This document shows positions 58,234-64,000 of a stretch of 64,000 nucleotides of DNA, one piece after another. Under the pieces are notes generated by a model. The model saw only the letters and a list, made by a program, of their open reading frames with translations, had not been told where the DNA came from and searched no databases. The translations under genes were made by a program, and so were the position numbers. Positions within the stretch are counted from its first letter, which is position 1. Each line of letters opens with the position of its first letter. This DNA is from Streptomyces sp. LUP47B (GTDB lineage Bacteria; Actinomycetota; Actinomycetes; Streptomycetales; Streptomycetaceae): assembly GCF_001746295.1 (NCBI RefSeq), contig NZ_MJAH01000012.1, forward strand, positions 252,812 to 316,811. The letters run 5' to 3'.

Positions 58234-59421
58234 ATGACCGAAGCAGTGATCGACCTCGGGGAGTACGGCGACGCGTTCCGTGCCGACCCGCACCCCGTGT
58301 ACGCCGAGTTGCGCGGCCTCGGCCCGGTGCACCGGGTGCGACCGCCCGGCTCCGACGCCGGCTACTCGACCTGGCTCGTCGTCGGGCACGAGGAGGCGCG
58401 CGCGGCGCTCGCCGACCCGAGGCTGTCCAAGGACGGCCGCAGGATCGGCATGGTGTTCGACGACGAGGCGCTGATCGGCCGCCATCTGCTCAGCAGCGAC
58501 CCGCCCGAGCACACCCGGCTGCGCGGCCTCGTCTCCCGAGCCTTCACCATGCGCAGGGTGGAGCAACTGCGGCCCAGGATCGAGGAGATCATCGACGACC
58601 TCCTCAACTCCATGCTGCCGCACGGCCGCGCGGACCTGGTGCAGTCCCTCGCCTACCCGCTGCCGATCACCGTCATCTGCGAGCTCCTCGGCGTACCCGA
58701 GATGGACCGCACGGAGTTCCGGAAGCTGTCCACGGAGGTCGTGGCACCGACCAGCGCGGAGAGTTCGTACGACGCCGTCCTGCGCCTCGGTGAGTATCTG
58801 TCGGAGCTCATCGAGGACAAGCGGTGCGCCGGACCGAGCGACGACCTGCTCGGCGACCTCATCCGCACCACCGCCGAGGACGGCGACCGGCTCTCCCCGT
58901 CGGAACTGCGCGGTATGGCCTTCCTGCTGCTGATCGCGGGCCACGAGACCACGGTCAACCTCATCACCAACGGCGTGCACGCCCTGCTCGCCCATCCGGA
59001 CCAACTCGCCGCCCTGCGCGCCGACATGAGCCTCATCGACGGCGCGGTCGAGGAGACGCTGCGCTACGAGGGCCCGGTGGAGAACGCGACTTTCCGGTAC
59101 GCCGCCGAGCCCCTGGAGATAGCGGGACGGGCCATAGCCAAGGGCGACCCGGTGATGATCTGCCTGGGCGCGGCCGACCGCGACGACTCCCGCTATCCGG
59201 CGCCGGACCGCTTCGACATCCGCCGCGACCCGCGCGGCCACCTCGCTTTCGGCCACGGCATCCACTACTGCCTCGGCGCCCCGCTGGCCCGCCTGGAGGC
59301 GCGCACGGCGATCCGGACCCTGCTGGACCGCGCCCCGGCCCTCGCCCTGGACGGGCCCACGGGGGAGTGGCTGCCGGGAATGCTGATCAGGGGAGTGCGG
59401 AGCCTGCCGGTGCGGTGGTAG
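58234..59421 (+). CDS. cytochrome P450 (CYP107-like)
   Basis: The P450 has 395 residues and all core motifs: I-helix LLIAGHETTVNLITN, K-helix EETLRYEGP (ExxR), and the haem loop FGHGIHYCLGAPLARLEAR with the ligand Cys. The sequence type is bacterial class I, needing ferredoxin and reductase that are not encoded nearby. GAAGGGGGAG precedes ATG 58234. It may belong to one transcript with the two-component genes. Substrate unknown; CYP107 relatives oxidise macrolides, fatty acids and terpenes. Confidence 0.93.
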   Translation: MTEAVIDLGEYGDAFRADPHPVYAELRGLGPVHRVRPPGSDAGYSTWLVVGHEEARAALADPRLSKDGRRIGMVFDDEALIGRHLLSSDPPEHTRLRGLVSRAFTMRRVEQLRPRIEEIIDDLLNSMLPHGRADLVQSLAYPLPITVICELLGVPEMDRTEFRKLSTEVVAPTSAESSYDAVLRLGEYLSELIEDKRCAGPSDDLLGDLIRTTAEDGDRLSPSELRGMAFLLLIAGHETTVNLITNGVHALLAHPDQLAALRADMSLIDGAVEETLRYEGPVENATFRYAAEPLEIAGRAIAKGDPVMICLGAADRDDSRYPAPDRFDIRRDPRGHLAFGHGIHYCLGAPLARLEARTAIRTLLDRAPALALDGPTGEWLPGMLIRGVRSLPVRW

Positions 59422-59801
59422 GGCTCGGCGGGTTCGGCCGGTACGACCTCGGCTGGGACGGGAGGGGCTCGGTTGGGTTCGCGCGGGGACCTGGCAGGGC
59501 GGGCTGAGGTCGGCGCCGTGCGACGGGGCGAGGTCGGCTGGGCGTGACGGGGACGGGGTGGGTGGGCGCGACGGGGACGGGTGTGCCTGACGCGGTAGGG
59601 CGGGCGTGGCGCGGTAGGTCGGGCGGGCGTGACGGGGCGAGTGTGACGAGGACGGGCGGGCGGTGGGTGACCGTTCAGGACCTGGGACGTGACGGCGTGA
59701 GGTTGGCGTGCCGTGGCGAGGTGACGTCGGCTGGGCCGCTGGGGCACGACGGGGTCACCCCGGCTGGGCCGGTGAGGCCAGGTCGGCCGACCGTGACGGG
59801 T
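59422..59801. repeat. 380-bp G-rich intergenic stretch with degenerate short repeats
   Basis: No gene is supported here. The plus strand is strikingly G-over-C rich and repeats variants of GTGACGGGGACGGG (around 59544, 59567, 59629, 59640), GGTCGGCTGGG and GGCGGGCGTGRCG. Frames on both strands are low-complexity and lack ribosome sites. The proximal end holds the 3' region of the P450 gene; no clean terminator was found. Confidence 0.5.
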
Positions 59802-60824
59802 TCAGAACGCGGCCGCGCTCGCACCGCCCGGGATCTCCGCCAGCCGCACGGCCCTGCGCTCCCGCCGGGACACCTCGCACGCCTCGGCGACCCGTAGCGC
59901 CTGCAACGCCTCGCGCCCGTCGCAGGGGTTCGCCCGCTCGCCCCGGACCACCTCGATGAACGCGGCCAGCTCGGCCTCGTAGGCCGGACCGAAGCGTTCC
60001 AGGAACCCCGTCCACGGCTTGTCCGCCGCGGGCGGTCCCGTGGGCTCGGTGGACGCGATGGGCGTACGGTCGTCCAGGCCCACCACGACCTGGTCCAGCT
60101 CCCCGGCGAGCTCCATGCGCACGTCGTACCCGGCCCCGTTGAGCCGTGTCGCCGTGGCCGTCGCGAGGGTTCCGTCGTCGAGGGTGAGCAGTGCCGCCGC
60201 GGTGTCGACGTCCCCCGCGGCGCGGAACATCGGCGGACCGGCGTCGGACCCGGCCGCGTACACGTCGACGATCTCGTGCCCGGTCACCCAGCGCAGGACG
60301 TCGAAGTCGTGGATCAGGGTGTCCCGGTACAGCCCGCCGGACAGCGGCAGCCACTCGACCGGGGGCGGTGCCTGGTCGGAGGTCAGCGCCCGCACGGTGT
60401 GCAGCCGTCCGAGCCGTCCCGAGCGCACCGCTTCGCGCGCGCCCACGTAGCCCGCGTCGAAGCGGCGCTGGAAGCCCATCTGGAGAATCGTCCCGGCGGT
60501 CTCCACCTCGGCGATGGCGTGCAGCGTGCCGGGCAGGTCGAGTGCGATGGGCTTCTCGCAGAACACCGGCAGTCCCGAGCGCGCCGCCCGGCCGATCAGC
60601 TCGGCATGGGCCGAGGTCGCCGTGGTGATCACCACGGCGTCCACGCCCCACTTGAAGATCTCGTCGACCCCAGGGGCCGCGGTCTCCCCGAGGCGGTGCG
60701 CGAGCTCCTGGGCCCGTGCCCCGTCCGCGTCCGTGAGGATTAAGGAACCGACCTCCCGATGGCGGCTGAGCGTGTTCGCATGAATGGTGCCGATGCGGCC
60801 CGTCCCTATGACCCCGATGCGCAT
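59802..60824 (-). CDS. Gfo/Idh/MocA-family sugar dehydrogenase (inositol 2-dehydrogenase-like), TTA-containing
   Basis: The product of 340 residues has a Rossmann N-terminus (IGVIGTGRIGTIHANTL), the family strand VVITTATSAHAELI, the catalytic EKPIALD, and LIHDFDVLRWVTG with the conserved Asp/His. Relatives oxidise myo-inositol or related sugars with NAD. Codon 28 is TTA (60741-60743), the rare leucine codon read by the bldA tRNA, so translation would be tied to development. Divergent from a GntR regulator with a TGTCCGGACA palindrome between them. Confidence 0.9.
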   Translation of the reverse strand: MRIGVIGTGRIGTIHANTLSRHREVGSLILTDADGARAQELAHRLGETAAPGVDEIFKWGVDAVVITTATSAHAELIGRAARSGLPVFCEKPIALDLPGTLHAIAEVETAGTILQMGFQRRFDAGYVGAREAVRSGRLGRLHTVRALTSDQAPPPVEWLPLSGGLYRDTLIHDFDVLRWVTGHEIVDVYAAGSDAGPPMFRAAGDVDTAAALLTLDDGTLATATATRLNGAGYDVRMELAGELDQVVVGLDDRTPIASTEPTGPPAADKPWTGFLERFGPAYEAELAAFIEVVRGERANPCDGREALQALRVAEACEVSRRERRAVRLAEIPGGASAAAF

Positions 60825-60866
60825 GTGAACAAAGTGTGGTCGGGAACCCCCTGCTGTCAATCTGTA

Positions 60867-60876
60867 TGTCCGGACA
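60867..60876. promoter_or_regulatory. palindrome TGTCCGGACA in the Gfo/GntR divergent promoter
   Basis: A perfect 10-bp palindrome lies 43 bases upstream of the Gfo-type gene and 52 bases before the GntR gene. TACGCT (60914-60919 region), seven bases before the GTG, looks like the -10 box of a leaderless GntR transcript. It is a candidate GntR operator. Confidence 0.45.
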
Positions 60877-60927
60877 ATCTGACTACACGACTTCCCGTCA
60901 ACAACGCACGGAGCTACGCTCGGGCCC

Positions 60928-61692
60928 GTGCCGAAACCAGGAGTGGACCCGACCGTGACGCTCGAGCTCAGTGTGGACCGCAGCAGCCCCGTGCCGTTGT
61001 ACTTCCAGCTGTCCCAGCAGTTGGAGGCCGCGATCGAGCACGGAACGCTCACCCCCGGCAGCCTGCTGGGCAACGAGATCGAGCTCGCCGCCCGGCTCGG
61101 CCTGTCCCGGCCCACCGTGCGCCAGGCCATCCAGTCGCTCGTCGACAAGGGCCTGCTGGTGCGCCGCCGCGGAGTCGGCACCCAGGTCGTGCACAGCCAG
61201 GTCAAGCGCCCCCTGGAGCTCAGCAGCCTCTACGACGACCTGGAGGCGGCCGGTCAGCGCCCCGCGACCAGGGTCCTCGTCAACACGGTCGTCTCCGCCA
61301 CCGCCGAGATCGCCGCGGCGCTCGGTGTCGCCGAGGGCAGCGACGTACACCGGGTGGAACGCCTGCGCATGGCCCACGGCGAGCCGATGGCCTACCTCTG
61401 CAACTACCTTCCCCCGGCCCTCCTCGACCTGGACACCGCCCAGCTGGAGGCCACCGGCCTGTACCGCATGATGCGCGCCGCGGGCATCACCCTGCACAGC
61501 GCCCGCCAGTCCATCGGCGCGCGAGCGGCCACGCAGACGGAGGCGGAACGCCTGGCCGAGGAGGCGGGCGCCCCTCTGCTCACCATGCAGCGCGTCACGT
61601 TCGACGACACGGGCAGAGCGGTCGAGTACGGCACACATACGTATCGGCCGACCCGTTACTCATTCGAATTCCAGCTCCTGGTGCGCCCCTGA
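60928..61692 (+). CDS. GntR-family regulator, HutC/UTRA type
   Basis: The product of 254 residues has an N-terminal winged helix (PLYFQLSQQLEAAIEHGTLTPG, NEIELAARLGLSRPTVRQAIQSLVDKGLLVRRRGVGTQV) and a UTRA effector domain (LELSSLYDDLEAAGQRPATRV, VHRVERLRMAHGEPMAYLCNY, VTFDDTGRAVEYGTHTYRPTRYSFEFQL). UTRA domains bind sugars, phosphosugars or histidine-type ligands. The neighbours, a sugar dehydrogenase and a ROK protein, point to a carbohydrate ligand. Confidence 0.93.
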   Translation: MPKPGVDPTVTLELSVDRSSPVPLYFQLSQQLEAAIEHGTLTPGSLLGNEIELAARLGLSRPTVRQAIQSLVDKGLLVRRRGVGTQVVHSQVKRPLELSSLYDDLEAAGQRPATRVLVNTVVSATAEIAAALGVAEGSDVHRVERLRMAHGEPMAYLCNYLPPALLDLDTAQLEATGLYRMMRAAGITLHSARQSIGARAATQTEAERLAEEAGAPLLTMQRVTFDDTGRAVEYGTHTYRPTRYSFEFQLLVRP

Positions 61693-61800
61693 AGAGGAAC
61701 GGCGTGACCAGCCACGAACCACCCGCACCGCATGACCCGCGCGCTCCCCTTCGCTCCCCCGCACAGCACCCCTACACACGGTGAGGCAGAATCGGGGCCG

Positions 61801-62949
61801 ATGAGCACCTACGGCAACTTCAGCGCCCCCATAGGCTCCCGCCGCGCCCCCGCCCTGCGGACCGTCGGCACGCGGGAACGCCGCTCACACCTGACCGCAC
61901 CCCGCGTGCCGACGGTGGGCATCGACATCGGCGGCACCAAGGTCATGGCGGGTGTCGTCGACGCCGACGGCAACATCCTGGAGAAGGTCCGCACGGAGAC
62001 CCCGGACAAGTCCAAGAGCCCCAAGGTCGTCGAGGACACCATCGTCGAACTGGTCCTGGACCTGTCCGACCGCCACGACGTGCACGCGGTCGGCATCGGC
62101 GCGGCCGGCTGGGTCGACGCCGACCGCAACCGTGTGCTGTTCGCCCCCCACCTGTCCTGGCGCAACGAGCCGCTGCGCGACCGCATCGCCGGCCGCCTCG
62201 CGGTCCCCGTCCTGGTGGACAACGACGCGAACACCGCCGCCTGGGCCGAGTGGCGCTTCGGGGCGGGACGTGGCGAGGACCACCTCGTCATGATCACGCT
62301 CGGCACCGGCATCGGCGGCGCGATCCTGGAGGACGGCCAGGTCAAGCGCGGCAAGTACGGTGTCGCCGGCGAGTTCGGTCACATGCAGGTCGTCCCCGGC
62401 GGCCACCGCTGCCCGTGCGGCAACCGCGGCTGCTGGGAGCAGTACAGCTCCGGCAACGCGCTGGTCAGGGAGGCCAGGGAGCTGGCCGCCGCGGACTCCC
62501 CGGTGGCGTACGGGATCATCGAGCACGTCAAGGGCAACATCGCCGACATCACCGGTCCGATGATCACCGAGCTGGCCCGCGACGGCGACGCGATGTGCAT
62601 CGAGCTGCTCCAGGACATCGGCCAGTGGCTCGGCGTCGGCATCGCGAACCTCGCGGCCGCCCTGGACCCGTCCTGCTTCGTCATCGGCGGCGGCGTCAGC
62701 GCGGCCGACGACCTGCTGATCGGCCCCGCGCGGGACGCCTTCAAGCGCCAGCTCACCGGTCGCGGCTACCGCCCCGAGGCCCGGATCGCCCGCGCCCAGC
62801 TCGGCCCCGAGGCCGGCATGGTCGGCGCCGCCGACCTCGCCCGCTTGGTCGCCCGCCGCTTCCGCCGTGCCAACCGGCGCCGGGTGGAGCGGCACGAGCG
62901 ATACGAACGGTACGTGGAGGCCCGCCGTACGTCCCGGGACACCGCATGA
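61801..62949 (+). CDS. ROK-family sugar kinase
   Basis: The product of 382 residues has the ATP site VGIDIGGTKVMAGVVD, the ROK centre VLVDNDANTAAWAEWRFGAG, GTGIGGAILEDGQV, GVAGEFGHMQVVPGG, and the zinc motif CPCGNRGCWEQY. It is glucokinase-like and probably phosphorylates a hexose. The N-terminal ~40 residues (Ser/Pro/Arg-rich) and C-terminal Arg/Glu tail are extra to the core. ATG 61801 lies eight bases after CAGAAT, suggesting a leaderless message; the frame is open back to 61732. It overlaps the next gene (ATGA). Confidence 0.92.
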   Translation: MSTYGNFSAPIGSRRAPALRTVGTRERRSHLTAPRVPTVGIDIGGTKVMAGVVDADGNILEKVRTETPDKSKSPKVVEDTIVELVLDLSDRHDVHAVGIGAAGWVDADRNRVLFAPHLSWRNEPLRDRIAGRLAVPVLVDNDANTAAWAEWRFGAGRGEDHLVMITLGTGIGGAILEDGQVKRGKYGVAGEFGHMQVVPGGHRCPCGNRGCWEQYSSGNALVREARELAAADSPVAYGIIEHVKGNIADITGPMITELARDGDAMCIELLQDIGQWLGVGIANLAAALDPSCFVIGGGVSAADDLLIGPARDAFKRQLTGRGYRPEARIARAQLGPEAGMVGAADLARLVARRFRRANRRRVERHERYERYVEARRTSRDTA

Positions 62950-63530
62950 CGGCATCCCTGCCACGCCAGACCTCGGCGCCCCCCGGCGGGCCGGAGCGGC
63001 CCACCGAGGACCGCCGTCACATGATCCGCCGCCGGACGATCACGCTGCTCATCATCGGTCTGCTCATCGGCGTCCCGGCCGGCTATCTGGTGATCTCCGC
63101 CAACCAGAGCCGCGACAGCGGCAAGGACAAGGAGGCGAAGTACTCGGCGACGGGCCTCACGCCCGACTGGCCGTCCAAGGTGCAGCGCCGCCTCTACCAG
63201 GTGCCGGTCCCGCACCCCGCGGACCTGGTCGCCTCCTACGAGACCAACAACTGGAAGACCAGTCGCCTCTACGTCCAGTTCCGGACGACCGACGCCGGTC
63301 TGGCCGCCTTCCTCACCGGCATGGGTGTCAGCCGCGCCGACCTGAAGAAGGGCGACATCTCCATCAGCGAACGCGACCAGAAGGTCAGCGGCTGGCGGTT
63401 CGACGGACCGCGCTCCTGGTGGGGGCTGACCCACTCCCAGAAGGACCCGGCGCCCAAGCAGGACGTCATGGTCAACCTGACCGTGCCGAACGCCCCGAAG
63501 GTGTACGTCGTCTCGCGCACGGTCCCCTGA
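62946..63530 (+). CDS. single-pass membrane protein coupled to the ROK kinase
   Basis: The product of 194 residues has a basic N-terminus, one membrane helix (TITLLIIGLLIGVPAGYLVI), and an extracellular beta-rich domain (GLTPDWPSKVQRRLYQVPVP, LYVQFRTTDAGLAAFLTGMG, SWWGLTHSQ, DVMVNLTVPNAPKVYVVSRT). It begins four bases inside the ROK gene, so the two are made together. I recall it only as an uncharacterised Streptomyces family that travels with this kinase. Confidence 0.75.
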   Translation: MTASLPRQTSAPPGGPERPTEDRRHMIRRRTITLLIIGLLIGVPAGYLVISANQSRDSGKDKEAKYSATGLTPDWPSKVQRRLYQVPVPHPADLVASYETNNWKTSRLYVQFRTTDAGLAAFLTGMGVSRADLKKGDISISERDQKVSGWRFDGPRSWWGLTHSQKDPAPKQDVMVNLTVPNAPKVYVVSRTVP

Positions 63531-63615
63531 CCCGGCCGCCGGAGCCGATTGTCAGACCCCGCCCGTAGAGTCGAAGACGAGTGATCCGACATGCGGGCGG
63601 GAGGTGACAGGACGT

Positions 63616-64000
63616 ATGAGCGACAGCGCCGTGGTGGCCGAGCGCACGGGCGAGCAGCGGGAGGCGGCCGTTCCCGTCCGGCTCGCGGCCGTCTTCCTGC
63701 CCGCACCACTTCCCCGTGAGGGGCGGATCGCCTTCTGGGATCCCGAGGGCGCGCCCCTGCCGGCCGAGCACCCCGAGGCCGACGCCGCGTCGCCCGAGCG
63801 CACCGAGCTCACTGTCGTACGACCGCACGGAGCCGGAGTCCGGCGTCGCACCGCCCCCGTCCTCTCGCTCCCGGTCGGTGCGGCCCTGCCGCTCCTCGTC
63901 TGGGCCCGGCGCGATCCCGCCGCCCATCCCGCCACGGCCTGCTGGGGCGCCGCCGCCCTGCACGCGCTGCGGCTGACCGCCCGCGGCCGCCTGCTGCCCG
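63616..64000 (+). CDS. SNF2-type helicase, N-terminal part only
   Basis: The frame starts at ATG 63616 with AGGA nine bases upstream and runs off the end of the window, 128 codons visible. The start (RLAAVFLPAPLPREGRIAFWDPEG), and LPVGAALPLLVWARRDPAAHPATACWGAAALHALRLTARGRLLP, resemble the N-terminal domain of large Streptomyces SNF2/RAD54-like helicases. The helicase motifs themselves lie beyond the window, so the assignment rests on memory of that domain. Confidence 0.6.
   Translation, partial: MSDSAVVAERTGEQREAAVPVRLAAVFLPAPLPREGRIAFWDPEGAPLPAEHPEADAASPERTELTVVRPHGAGVRRRTAPVLSLPVGAALPLLVWARRDPAAHPATACWGAAALHALRLTARGRLLP

Noticed and set aside
1..64000. CRISPR arrays, tRNA, rRNA or prophage genes
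   Set aside because: No regularly spaced identical repeats, tRNA-like cloverleafs or phage structural genes were found on reading both strands; a tRNA scan would settle it.

Overview
The window is a 64-kb piece of a Streptomyces chromosome. Base composition is very GC-rich, with the GC-rich third codon positions of actinomycetes. Many starts are GTG or appear leaderless. Two genes carry rare TTA codons. The gene content (ANTAR, LAL/LuxR, IclR and GntR regulators, secreted proteases and RNases, a P450) is typical of that genus. I name no species. From memory the gene order resembles the S. coelicolor SCO6195-SCO6262 region; I could not check this.

Layout: (1) 1-4 kb: end of a GAF-SpoIIE phosphatase, a frameshifted small protein and three ANTAR-type regulators. 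(2) 4-8 kb: CorA transporter, AlkZ-like DNA glycosylase, a LysE exporter broken at its 3' end by a short palindromic repeat, and a secreted trypsin-like protease. (3) 8-16 kb: a large LAL regulator, a GAF-LuxR regulator divergent from two acyl-CoA synthetase genes, then a degenerate tandem-repeat array. (4) 16-29 kb: glyoxylate and purine catabolism. This holds gcl, glxR and hyi (glyoxylate to glycerate), a TnpB-type element sitting between hyi and glxR, a thiamine-binding-like/HTH gene pair, the uraD-uraH-urate oxidase operon, a probable 8-oxoguanine deaminase and a xanthine/uracil permease. (5) 29-47 kb: mixed accessory genes. These are AraC plus chitosanase, an NmrA-type oxidoreductase, an MFS/HxlR pair, a two-gene membrane/small-protein module sharing a Gly-Asn motif, an aminotransferase/HxlR pair, a secreted vWA pair, two divergent NIS siderophore synthetases, and a HipA-like kinase coupled to an Rdx protein. 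(6) 47-54 kb: malate synthase, a MobA-like transferase, the IclR repressor AllR, allantoinase and allantoicase. (7) 54-64 kb: SDR, lipoprotein, RNase Sa-type RNase, two-component system, P450, a sugar-type Gfo/GntR/ROK cluster, and the start of a gene resembling an SNF2 helicase.

The purine genes form one pathway: xanthine import, urate to allantoin (urate oxidase, UraH, UraD), allantoin to ureidoglycolate (AllB, allantoicase), then glyoxylate to glycerate (Gcl, Hyi, GlxR) or to malate (AceB). The regulatory DNA fits this. A dyad TTCC-N7-GGAA, always accompanied 21 bp away by a weaker copy, occurs upstream of gcl, hyi, aceB and twice between allR and allB. I infer it is the AllR operator. A second dyad, TTCAA-N5-GTTGA, precedes uraD, aceB and allB.

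The most unusual items are the paired operator architecture, the gene pair at 35.7-38.4 kb whose products share a 24-residue motif in the manner of amyloid-signalling pairs, and the TnpB-type insertion that separates glxR from the operator-bearing hyi promoter and carries a plausible guide-RNA 3' structure. No rRNA, tRNA, CRISPR array or prophage was recognised.
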